DNA of 64,000 nt from Galaxea fascicularis (taxonomy: Eukaryota; Cnidaria; Anthozoa; Scleractinia; Euphylliidae). The position numbers and the translations under genes were made by a program. The notes under the pieces were generated by a model. It did not search any database. It saw only the letters and a list, made by a program, of their open reading frames with translations, and had not been told where the DNA came from. Shown piece by piece: positions 34,001 to 45,600 of the stretch (its first letter is position 1; each line of letters starts with the position of its first letter). The stretch is from positions 14,062,363-14,126,362 of the forward strand of contig OX419339.1 of the NCBI GenBank assembly GCA_948470475.1, given 5' to 3'.

Positions 34001-37000
34001 CCTTCAGGACCAATATTACCGTCATTTTACTCAGACTTCAGATACATGTAATTATTACTCCTTCGCCAACAACAAAAAAATAGATAAGTAAATAAATACT
34101 TAATACAAATGAACACAACAGAGAATTCCATTCGAGCAGCTGAGGAGTTAAATCAGGGACTACATTGAACAACACCAGTAAGTAGTCTCAAGTCTGATAC
34201 CCTAACCACTCAGCCTCCCAACAATATACAGGTCATGAGAATATAGACCACTAATACTACAGGAAATATGTAAAGAACAATACAGGGAACATGACTTGCT
34301 TGTTGATACTGGGGCTTCATATTGGGGCTTTAATCCCATCATAATTTTCAATGAATATTGTCCAAGTTTATGACTGACCTCTTCCTATTCATCAGCTTGT
34401 CATTTTGATAAATCAGTCGCATCAGGTACTGGAATAGCTGAGAACACAACAACAAGTCACGCTTAGATCACACACAGAAAAACATCATTACAGATGTATG
34501 CTATTCAAATTAATTCTCCAATGTCTTTAACATCTAATATATTGGATAAATCTTGCAAGTAGGGTGTACTTTTTGACTTAACAAAGTTCCTAGAGAGGGT
34601 ATAAAGAAATATTTTGCTTATGTTTTCACGTCATTTCCTGCACTCCAGCCTTTCAGCTGCATAAATTGCATTAACATGCTGTAATAGACAGTGTATCCTT
34701 GTCAGTAACATTTGAGCCATCAACAGGGTGTGAGGGTTTTGAAATAAAAAGGTGGTGTTAGTGTCAACAGACCACCTTGCCACAATACCGGTAGTTGTTC
34801 AAACTTGAGTTACGTTGTTAACTATGTCTTTAGCAGCACGATACAGTATTAAGCGGTCACCCTCCATTAAGTGGTCAGTTGCAAAAGTCCCGAAAATTAA
34901 GTAGTTTTGACCTCTATTAGATGGTCATCTCTTTTAAGTGGCTGCAGTGACCCTATAGTAAGTCCCAGCAAGCTGTTTCTATTGTCTTGACCTGTATGAA
35001 ACAGTCACTCAGTAAAAGAAAATCACTTGGCATTACTGTTTTACTAAGTCTGTTTTCTACAATGTTTTGCAGTTTTTCAACCAAGTAAGTGATTTTGTAA
35101 ATGCCTTTGTGTAAGCTATGCATTAGGTGATCAGTATGATATAAAATGGCATCTTCCTCATTTAACATGTATTCTGAGAAACCTGTATTAATGGGTCACT
35201 TAGCCATTCCTCGAGGGTGACCGCATAATACAGGTTTGACTGTACTACTCTTGAATGGTACCAATCCTCCATGCATCAGTTACCTTATTAACAATCTGCT
35301 GTTGCCGTTGATGTTTCTGTCTGAGCTCCACCAGTTCATTCCACAATGTAACATTTTCCCTTTAAGAGAAAACATGGTAGCAGATGTATACGATAAGCAA
35401 GTAAAACAAAAATCCAGCCATGTGATTTTAACACCCACGAATCATTACTGAGTGAAGAGGTGATACCTATCTCTGCTGAAGTGTATTTTTTGTCTTACCT
35501 TTTAATCTGATCAAGTTTTATGGTCATTTCATCCTGTTTTCCCTTCATATCCTGGACGTCATTCAGCACTTTGGATACATCTTCAGTCTTAAATTTCTTT
35601 TCTTCTGGTGTAGCCTATGACATGGAAATGTGAAGTGCGATAACAAACCATACAGAGGTTACACTAGGAAATCTTGAAAGAGAAAAAGATATGGTTGTGG
35701 AGGAGGGTTCTCAAGGGGTAAAATGGGAACTAAGATTTGTCTGTTTTTAGACTGAGAAAATGGGGTTTGGGTCAATGGGACAAAGCAAAAGTCACAAAAA
35801 TGAGAATGGGAAACATGTCTGCTATTATAGAGACAGTAATAGTCTGAGTTCAGTAGCCAGCAAAAAGGTACGGTACCTTCCTCTTCACGTTTTCAAGTAA
35901 TTCAGGGTGAAATCTGTTGAAGTTTCCATTGAAAAATTCCCACTCATCTTTCTCAGATCTCAGGCCTCCTTGTTCAGCACCAATCACTTTGCGGAAGCCA
36001 TCTAAACAAATGGCACAATTTGATGTTATGTTAGTCTAACATTCGTATACAACTAAACTGAGACCTCTACCAAACTGATGGTGTGCAATTCTATTCCCGG
36101 ACTGCATTTGATATCTTTAAGGGGCAGTGTCACAGACATTTTGCTGTTTTGAGATCATAACTGACTGAAAATTGAAACTTGGCACTGTTCAAAGTCTCAA
36201 AACACTCCTAACAAACCAAGGAGAAAATATCAAATGGATTTCAGCATGAAAAACTATCCACATTAAATTTTTGGCAATTTTTTGAATACACCACATCTGA
36301 ACTTGAAAAAACTGGCCAGTAACTAAGTGGTAGTGTCATAGCTCCTATAAGCTCTAAATTTCATTGGCGGGGATAGTGTCACCTCTACTGTTTTAGGGCT
36401 AGGGTCCATTGTTTCTTTTGTTTGTTCTTTTTTTCACCTGAAGGGTGGTGAGCCATTCACATGGGACCTTGTAAGAGCTGCAGCATGACCATGACTAAGA
36501 GGTGAACTCAGTAAAAATCACTTGAATTTCGAGAAAACAACATTTATATTTTGTTTTTGTCTTAGAAGCTATTTTAGTTCACTGAGTTTGTTTGTGACTG
36601 CAAATTAAAACTGCGGTTGTTTTTTCCAGTCAATTATACGGTCTATTAACACTTGAGTCACCTAATTGACCTTAACAAGCATTTTATTTCAGCCCTTCAG
36701 CACGAAGGTGTGATTTGCCTTTTGCCATTGTGCATTCAAGCAGTTATAAAATTTCCAAACTTCAAAGGGCCTCCTGATCTAAATCAAACAATTTACACCA
36801 CACAAGGCTAATCAGACCAAACTAAATTTACTGGTAATCTAGACTCTTAACTAAGACTGGCATCCTTGGCGTGACACTGAGTATGTTTTCTTCCTCAGTA
36901 GGGTGCCATTGTTCATAACCTCAAAAACAACAAAACAAAAGGTTTTTTGAACAACAAATGTGCCAAGTCTAGTCTATATGCATATGAGACAAACACCAAC

Positions 37001-38570
37001 CATGCTCAGGAGTATGAAAATTTGGCACTAAATAAAATCTTAAAATTTGATATATATGTAACAATCTTTCAAAATACTGTCTCAAAACTTTAGAATTCTC
37101 TGACAAATTTTGGTATTTCAAAGTGTGAAGAAATATTCAGGATTTTGTTGAAGCTTCCCCTGGAATAAGACTAGATCTGACTTGATATGATGCAGCTAGG
37201 CATATCTTTCAGCAGAAAGTTTATGAGTTGCAAAAGATTTTAAGAACACACACAACACCTTTAAGTGTAAAACAAGACACTTTTTTGCAGTTATCACAAC
37301 AACCCTCACTGATGATGGTGGTGGCAACCATCAAAAGATGTCTTGTTTTAAACTTCAAAGTGTTGTGTGTTTTCTTATTTAGAAAAGGGTTTTGATGTTT
37401 TAGTCAGTCTGCTTATGTGATTCTACAATTCTCTACAAACAAAAAAGACCAAACACTGTTTTCAAGAAATTTATACTGATGTGGCCGGATTTAGGGATAT
37501 CTGTGGCTGATGTTTTGAACCTGGAAAATTCATACCACTCAAGGCTATTGCACAAAACAGAAAGGAAAGAAACGGCATCTTATCTCAAGATACACTAAGG
37601 AACATTCTAACAGAACGTCTCCTCCCTTGCTGCAACCCACGACATTAATTTATTCCGTAACGTACATGATCAGTTTCAGCAACAACCCTACATGTACAGT
37701 TTATTACTTTGAATGTTACCCGCTAATTTGTGTCTATTTTAGGGGGATTATTATATTTTAACAAACTAAAAGTACCATTACAAGGCTACTGATTAATCTA
37801 CACAGAAAATACAACCTCAAGTACCTGCTAGGAACAGGCTAGAAAACAAAATAAAATCGCCCACGACATTCCCAGAAACAAAGCTAAAGATTACAGGTTG
37901 ACAAAGTTTGACATCGGTATTACGCATTGCATGCATTCTTCACAAAAAAGTCGAAGGCTTAAATTCTTGACAAAGTAAATCAAAAGCAGATGAGCCTCAG
38001 GTTTCATGTTTTTTCTCATAATAATAGCGACCTTCAATTAATGGAAAATCGATTCCTCGTTGTACTATGTTCTTGTTCGGAGCGGATGCTATCACTGTAC
38101 ATCTGCATGCACGCATGTACACAGGAAAGCATTATACAATCAGCAGTACCAAAGGATTATTTTAGAAAATACACTTACACATATTCAGCTGACGAACGAA
38201 GCTCGCAAAATTGTTGTGTTTGAAATACTTGGGAAGAATTTCACGTGCAAAAGTAGCTTGATCGTGAACAAGGAATCCAGTTCCATTCTGCAAAAAAATA
38301 CACGCTTACATGAAAAGATCGAATTCATTTTATTATGTCCGGGAATAACCATAAAAACACACTGATAGTAAACGTAGCACTTCATAAAAGAAAATCGACA
38401 AGTTTAAGTTACTTGCGAAACCATAAAATTGTTTCCTTAAAGCTTACCTTGTTCCACGAGATATGCCCATCATACTGCGGATCTTCAACCAGCTTCCAAA
38501 GTTTTACCAGAAAAGCAGGCACGTTAGAGTGGATATTACTCGAATCTGCGTCTCCTGTCCTCATCGGCAT
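28081..38570 (-). CDS. HSF1: Heat shock transcription factor, HSF1 type
   Basis: The gene trimerises on stress and binds nGAAn repeats to induce chaperone genes. Thirteen exons give 507 aa exactly in phase: 38448-38570, 38179-38287, 35877-36001, 35499-35614, 35284-35359, 34379-34437, 33714-33828, 32339-32399, 31929-32063, 31505-31697, 29836-29980, 29254-29329 and 28081-28271. Residues about 17-120 are the winged-helix DNA-binding domain ([14 protein letters not shown], then [20 protein letters not shown]). Exons 4-6 (about 125-203) form the HR-A/B trimerisation coiled coil ([20 protein letters not shown]). Exons 7-10 encode a Ser/Pro-rich regulatory region. Exon 11 carries an HR-C-like segment ([16 protein letters not shown]) followed by [11 protein letters not shown], close to vertebrate HSF1. 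The last exon has an 11-Gln run (CAG/CAA mixed) just before the end. Other animals have one or few HSFs; this could equally be called the single cnidarian HSF. Confidence 0.94.
28120..28152 (-). repeat. In-frame polyglutamine run (11 Gln) in last HSF1 exon
   Basis: Eleven Gln codons, CAG with interspersed CAA, lie about 12 residues before the C-terminus of HSF1. Interruptions suggest a moderately stable length. Variation among alleles would change the activation-domain end. Confidence 0.85.
32722..32792. repeat. Hairpin with 19-bp perfect arms in HSF1 intron
   Basis: AAGAATTTGGTGTTATCAA (32722-32740) is the exact reverse complement of 32774-32792. It is probably the end of a larger mobile element. 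Confidence 0.65.
32981..33165. repeat. Near-perfect 71-bp inverted repeat with 43-nt loop
   Basis: 32981-33051 and 33095-33165 are reverse complements with a single mismatch that I can see. The arm begins ATACACCTTTTTCCAAAATG. It lies in the HSF1 intron between exons 7 and 8. Very low divergence implies recent insertion, gene conversion between arms, or selection for a long hairpin. Confidence 0.9.
34120..34230 (-). repeat. tRNA-derived SINE remnant in HSF1 intron
   Basis: On the minus strand an A-box-like TGAGTGGTTAGGGTATCAGA is followed by CTTGAGAC and, further on, a degraded B box (GATTTAACTCC). This is a tRNA-like head without a foldable tRNA. Confidence 0.4.
34840..35236. mobile_element. 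DNA element with GTATTAAGCGGTCACCCT inverted ends
   Basis: ACAGTATTAAGCGGTCACCC at the left is mirrored by GAGGGTGACCGCATAATACA at the right. The interior has degenerate repeats of TTAAGTGGTCA type and no coding frame. Length about 0.4 kb, in HSF1 intron 5. Confidence 0.7.
37242..37377. repeat. Hairpin with about 38-bp arms in HSF1 intron 2
   Basis: AAGAACACACACAACACCTT followed by GTAAAACAAGAC is mirrored by GTCTTGTTTTAAACTTCAAA and GTGTTGTGTGTTTTCTT, with small differences. No ORF. Confidence 0.65.
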
Positions 38571-39640
38571 ACTTTTTGTAGACCACCCTAGACAATAAAT
38601 CGTTCTCGCAAAGTTTGCGTGTGTGAAACAAAGTGCATAAGTTACTCAAGCAAGTCACATATCAGCCATGTTTTTTGAGCATCCCCCGCGCAGCTTTTAT
38701 ATACGCTTTGCGCGCCTGCCGGTCTACGGTCTGGAACGAGTCTTAGAGGGCGTCGCTGACCTTTCCTAGCAGTAAACACGCTTTCGCGTGATACTGCGGT
38801 ACGCTTGATTTGATTGTTGACTTTTCTATATTTAGCCATCGGAATTTTTATCAGGCTCCGATACCCAAGGTGTTTTTAGCAAAGACCCTTTAGTCGTCAG
38901 GTGGTGACCTAGGTGGGTGCCTAACTGACGTCATTTGGGACAGGTTACCATGGAACAAAGGAACAACACTGGGTTCCAGAACTTTCTCCAAGGCTCCCTT
39001 TCACGTACCCCAAGACCACTGATTGTTCTAGAGAATTGAAATTGTAACTGAATCTACAAAAAATTTGTAAAGGATTATTGGGGTTTTACAAATGCTTACG
39101 TTGTGGTTCTGAAGAATAAAAACTTTATTTCTTCAGTCGTCGCATTTTTTATCATTTATATATGTCATTCAGGATCTATTTTATAGTGTTAAAACCACAG
39201 TCTTTCCTATGTTTCTTATCGCCTCTGATCAGAAATTCCGAGTTGTTCTTTCGCCCTTGAAGATTCACGGGACTTCACTGTTAACTATCTCAAAAATATT
39301 TTAAAACGTTCATCTTTAAAGAGATCTCTGCTTCTTTCGGAATATTTCCTCATCGTTAATTAGCTGTTTTATACTGATCTCAACTCGAAAACAAAATTAT
39401 CACTTTAAGTTACACTCTGGAAAATGATAATTTTATTCCTGATGATATAAATACTCGTAAAATTACTATGTTTCCATTACGATATTATGTAAAAGTTTCT
39501 CGATGTAACCGGAACTGAAACAAACACGCTACGCTAATCACTGACATTGAAGTCACGCAAACCATCCGTTCTGGAACATTCGCTACTAAGTAATGACGCA
39601 TGTTCTCAATATCAGAAGATTCTAGAGCTTACAGCGACAT
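38571..39640 (-). promoter_or_regulatory. HSF1 upstream region with four heat shock elements
   Basis: Two perfect three-pentamer HSEs are visible: gTTCcaGAActTTCt (38973-38987, about 0.4 kb upstream of the start codon) and gTTCtgGAAcaTTCg (39568-39582, about 1 kb upstream). Each lies near a weaker one, TTCtaGAGaaTTG (39026-39038) and aGAAgaTTCtaGAG (39614-39627). A consensus CRE, TGACGTCA, lies at 38928-38935 and an X-box-like GTTACCATGGAACA at 38943-38956. No other gene start was recognised nearby, so the sites are assigned to HSF1. Autoregulation is inference. Confidence 0.6.
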
Positions 39641-42600
39641 TTTGGCCATCCATACCGTTCTGTCACCATGAAATTGGCTAAATGAACCTTGAAAAAAAAA
39701 ATAGCGTGCAAAAATGGATTTTGAACAGTTTCGTTAATTTAAATATCTGTTTTATCGAACTGACCAAGGCATAAAAATGATTGTTATTCTGAAAGTTGAA
39801 ATATTCGATGTGTCGTTAGAAAGACGTCGCAAAACGGTACTTTTGCAACTCTGTTGCACGTACCAGTGCTTCATCCCCGGAAGCTCGCTTGCGATTATTT
39901 CTATCACAACTGCGGAAGCACGGATGTTAAACCGTGTTTCCTTCTTTTGTTCGACAGGATTTAACAGGTGGACGAAACGAAAGTCATCGCAATATCGCCA
40001 GACTTGTCTGAACTCTTCTTTTAAACAAAGAACACGAATTTTTCAGAGTAAAACTGTTAAACGACAAGCATTGTTCCACGCGACAGTAACACTGAAATAT
40101 TCGATTTTACGCAGTATTATTTTATTCTATGTTTAAGCTAAAACGGAAATTATGTGCGTTTTGTCTTATTTTACGGGCGTAATATTTCACACTTGCTGTA
40201 CAGGCTCGATCCAAACAAGATGAGGCTCATAAAAAATTCAGTATACTCTGCACCCTACAAATTTTACAATCAGAACTTCGAAACATTTTACGGCATTTTT
40301 CCGCTATTACGTATACTAGCAATATCATAGATTTCGTACGCCGATTAATCGCCGACAATATGACGATTCCACCGAAAAATGTGAAACTTCTGGTTCGCTC
40401 GCACTGGAACATTCCCTGTTGACGTGTTCGCTGGACACGTCTCCATGGCTTGAAATAGAATGGCTTTGTTGACTTTCGCCAAGCATTCGGAAAGATCGTG
40501 AATTCTCTAAGTATAATAATAATTTTTTTCCTAAGGGCGAAAAAGATACTTAAAATCATTATTTTACCGAGAAACTGCTTCCAAGCTGAGGGTCTGAGCC
40601 ACGATGTAGCGGAGCGGCGCTCCCAGTGTAACATGAGAGGTAAGTTCGGGTTTATTTTCGACTGGGAGAGTTTCCTAATGCTAAGTAATACCCCATGACT
40701 AACATGTTGTCTCGCCTCGCTGGCTTACTGTCGTCAATCTCGAGACAGTACACGCAATTTAGTTTCTATTTCCACGAGGATCATGTCAGACACTGAGGTT
40801 ATTTTTGCACGCGAACACGGTGCGTCATCCCTATTTTTTTTTTCGTAACATCAAGGTACTGTGTCAGGGTGTATGGGTAGGGTACCCAACTGTTAAAGCT
40901 GAATTTACATTCTGAGAAGTTATACGAGTATATGCAAGCAGTAGCTCGCATGTATAACCAATTTACCTGTGTGTCGATCGACCAGTCCAGGCCAGTGTCA
41001 CATTCTTAAAGGTATTCAGTTTACATTGTGTATTTTGGGGGGCTTTCAAGGCACTTCCTTGTGTTCCTTTTAATCCACTTTTAGATTTGACACACAGTCA
41101 ACAACTTAATAGAATACCAGAGTACAAAAGTAATGAGAGAGCAGTTCCATAGTTCTCAATGAACATCTTTACAACTCAACTGAGACTGAAATTAATTTTC
41201 ATGGTACACAAAAGAAATTAATTGGAATTCTGACTTTCTTCAGTACTATATAGTAGAATACATACCTCTTCTTGTTTGCAAGCAGAAGATGAATTAGAGA
41301 TATGAGCGTAAAACACGTCTACTCGACAGTTTTTTTACGTAGTGAATCTAGTCTCATTACTGTAAACCACGTACTCATGCTATGTTACATTCAACGATCT
41401 TCTCGAACGCACAAACCCAGCTTCAAGAATATATGTATATATTTTTATTACTATATACTAACAGAACAAAATCAGCATCTTAACTTTCCTTTAGAATTAG
41501 TTGAAGAGTCTTGTGATGAAGAAACACGTTAGTTTACCCCAGCGACTGATATAAAGAAGTCAAACCTTGTAGACAAGAGTGTTACATCTGTCTCGGCATG
41601 ATTGAAAACTTCAAATTTTCAGTTTCAGTGATTAATATTGGCCAGAAGTTGCCATTTGAAAACACTGGAAAATCTCCAAATAGCTATCAAACTGACGAAT
41701 ACCTCAGTCTCCTTACTACACTCTTAGTTCATCCAACATTTTTTGAAATTACTGTGTTGTCTTCAGTATAGGGACGGTAGAAACCATGAGTGTGAGGCCG
41801 AATCACTTCACACAAATGTGGCTAGTTTGTTTCTCACTTTGTTTGTGGAATGGATTGAAATAGTATTTTTAAAATCTAAGCGGTTTGTTCAACATACCTC
41901 CTTAATTCTTCAGTGATTCTCGTGGCTCCCACAAATACAACGAAAGAAAAAATGACCAGAGAGATTCCTATACGTGTAGAGAACTCAGTGGCCGCGCACG
42001 TGCTCAAATCAAATAGACTTGCTCAAAACTCACGTGGCAAGATGGAAGTTTCTTGAGGGAAGAATTCAATAGATGTCATAATGTCTGATAATAAAAAGAT
42101 GAATGCACCAACTCACGAATAGTGATCAGTCCGACGAATATCACTCGAAAATGATTGAATTCCCAAGTTGATAGTCAAGTGATGAAGTGAATTTTCAGCT
42201 TGCATTGAGCCTTTGTTTAAAACTGGTGACTTTTCCAAGCAATTCAACTACTTATTACACTGCAGGTTTTTATCATGCAATCCTTATGTGGCTTTCTCTG
42301 GGGCGGTTTGCAGAGGTGAACAATGGTTGTGATAGGAGCCGTACGTAAATTGTAAATTGTTATTTGTGATCTTTCCCGTTCACCTTTATTAGTCCTTTAA
42401 GCAGTGAAAGAATTCAGTAACAACAGCCTGATTTCAGAGTGATCGAAACAACAATAAGATTAAGGATCAATATTAAATGTTTCTCGTCTACTTCAGATTA
42501 ACAAGCTAACCAGCCTTTCAATATATAAAAGCTTCGTTATGCTTAGTGCTAATCCGGAGTCTCTGTTGGATATTGTGCCGTACTCCATCATGAAGAGAAA

Positions 42601-45600
42601 ACAGAGATCGGATATTTGACGTAAAATAGAAAACATTAGAAAACATAAACATAATTGATATATCACTTGGAGCAAAGAGTTGCCTCCCTTGTCATTCTTC
42701 TCATTAGAACCGACCAATTTTGAAGTATTGAAATTCATGGAAATGTGTTCCTCTTTCTTGTTGAATTGTTTGTTTCTCATGGTGATTCCAAGAGAAAATT
42801 TGACTGATTTTTCAATTTGGAATTTGAACGTGGGCGTCAATTGCGTGGTTCTTCTTCGCCAGCTTGCCGTCTTTCGCAGACCAAAAATGCACGTATCAGC
42901 AAAACCTGTATTCAGAGATCAATAAACCTAACTTCACGAGTCCACAGAGTTTGGCAAGTGTGCCAGGTTGAACTGAGCGTCAGTGCAGCCCAAGTGGCCA
43001 GCTGGAAGGTGGATCGATTCTTTAAATATTAAAAGATAGAAATGTGGCATCAACAGCTTATTGTTTGCAAATTTGACTTTTAGGTCATTCCAACTGAAAC
43101 CCAGTTTAGTACTGAATTGATGGTCATTTTAGATCTTCAGTGTAAGATCTCACTACAGTGACCTTTATTTTTGGGACCGTCATTTCACTGAAACAATATT
43201 AATACCAGAGATCCTCCAACGATAATGCTTGTCGACAAGCTTCAGTTTAACAGTTTAGCCGGTAAGTCAATCATGCTTAGACTAATCTTAATCTCTCTTG
43301 TACAATTGTTTAGTTGCCTGTTTCTCTGCAAAAGAAAATTTGTCACTTATTTTTGAATTTGGAATTTGAGCGTTGGCGTTAGGTGGTTCATTTATTACGA
43401 AACCTCGGCTTTCTTTTTCTCAAAAACGCTAAAATAGTTCTCTTGATTTAAGCCCAGAGAACCAGCTGAGCGTTTGTTCGAGAGGTCAGTGTTATTCCCA
43501 AGTCATTGTTAGTCCCTCAGTATGAAAAATCACCCAGAAATGAACACCCAGTTTTTCCATGATTTGGTGTGCTTCTGGTACGTGAAGAAATGGTTAAGAG
43601 GTCGCGTTCTTGAGAAAACACTTTAAAGCAGAATACTTTTAAGCTGTGAGCTCGGTTTGGCTACCAGTACTCTGTTAATCTTTTCGCTTGCGGTCTGTAA
43701 TTCACAACCACTGATTTCAGCAGATTGTTCAGTGTCCTATTACATGTATTGTAATAATCACAGATAGAAAACAGAAGAGGCTTTTGTCCTAGACTACCTA
43801 AACTTTTGCTGCCTTGTTATGTGACTGAAAATGTACTAATACTGTGCGTGAATTAATGGACGAGAAAGTCATATTGTTTACCTGACACTAGAAATGATAG
43901 AATATCTTATTCTGTAGGACTTCTGGATGCTGGATTTCTTCTTGGAAGGTGGACTAGTGCTAAGCAGGCGTAGGACTGTTATCGGAGAGGAACGGAATAA
44001 GGAATGACACCGTAAGTTACCTTCGGGCGAGACCACTTATCTTGCCTAAGGGAGAGGTCCCGGCTTATGGAAAAAGATAGCAACTTAGTCCTTACCCCCG
44101 ACGGGGACGAATAGGGCCAAGCTTAATCATATTGAAGGAAAGACAATCTAGCCCCAGACGTGATAAGCCACACACGCCTGTGTGCTTTGTTATATCTGTG
44201 CTTATATGTAAGGTGTGTCACAAGGACAATTTCTCTGTAATAGTAGTCACAAAAGAGCCCTCTGAGGAATCTACAGTACAATTCAATTCAACATTCCAAA
44301 CGTTTGTTTATTCCTATAATTGTGCTCAGCGTATAAAAATTTATCCTGAAAAACGTCTTCGTTGTAATTGTTTTTGTGGGAGATTGATGTGATCCTTGTT
44401 ATGTGCACAAACTGTCCCCCGCACTTGAACATTTCAGTGCTTTGTCAATCAAATCGCAAATCATCAGGCCAATGCATATGATGAAAAAGCATCGAACGTC
44501 GATAAAAAGGTACATCGAACGTACTGGTATTTTAGAAACGTAACAAAATTCCATAATTGTAAGGAATATTCGATAAAGCACGTAAGAGCCGCTAGTCGGT
44601 GTTATCGGTGATCAATATAACTATGTTGGTATTGTTTTATGCTGTCAGTGGAACCGGCCAATACGTGTGGGACGCATCTCAAGAAAAAAATACTTCAGTT
44701 TATCCAAAAAATAACATTCTGGACACTGATATTGTAGTTGTAATTTTCTGTCCACATGTTTATGCTAAAAAACCCAAATAGTGAAAAGTGGTATTGTGTG
44801 ATTCGAGATGAAGTATTGAATTGACGCTGTTTACCTATCCACGACTCATGGACCGGGTCAATATTCTATGACACTTACTGTATAGTGATACAATAAACAT
44901 CCTTAAACCTTGATGCAAACCGACATTCCATCAATACGTTCTTTTAATGGCCTTTGCCTTTCTCAATTGTTTTTGTCGAGAGACAATTTTGTCTGGTGTG
45001 AATACTATTTCTAAATTCAGTCTCAAAGAAGTCTTTCTTCCTCTATTTATTTGTAAAATAGAAATTGCGACATTTTTCAATTTGGAATTTGAGCATCGGA
45101 GTTAAGCGAAATATCAGCTACAGGCCTGTTTCTCTTTCTAGCTCACAAATTAATATGCTGACTGAAAAGCTTCACCTTACGTTTTTTTATTAGGTCGATT
45201 TGCCTTTTGAGGCGTATCAACAACAGAAATTTGTGACCGGCATGATGCTGTCGGCGATCAGTTTACTGGTCCCGGAAGAATAAAATTTTCTAACGCAAAA
45301 TGGACTGAAGACTGAAAACCTCGGAGAGGAAGAACATTAGAGCGTCGTGAAGTAGCCGCCGTAAAAAAGAGGAGACCAAGGCCAATCTGGGAAAGGACTG
45401 CCATAGTGGTGATATAAAAGAGCTGTGTTTAACCTGATCAAGACCTACAACACTAGATTCGTTTAGTTGGAACATTTAACGAAAGATCTACGGAATACTG
45501 GTGTTACACTGAAGATTGCAACCGCTTCACCTCTTCCCATAATTCAATATGTTGCGGGAGAAATTTTTGGCGGACTGTCAGTTTTGAAATCAACATTGAC

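Noticed and set aside
39777..40136. 119-codon plus-strand ORF upstream of HSF1
   Set aside because: No recognisable domain, no splice-consistent neighbours and a basic, unstructured composition; probably chance. I therefore did not assign the heat shock elements to it.
40227..40634. 135-codon minus-strand ORF
   Set aside because: No motif or low-complexity signature of a real protein; surrounding DNA gives no exon signals in phase.
44599..44781. 60-codon ORF with a signal-peptide-like start (MLVLFYAVSGTG)
   Set aside because: It sits in duplicated non-coding DNA, lacks cysteines or a mature-peptide pattern, and the hydrophobic start alone is weak evidence.
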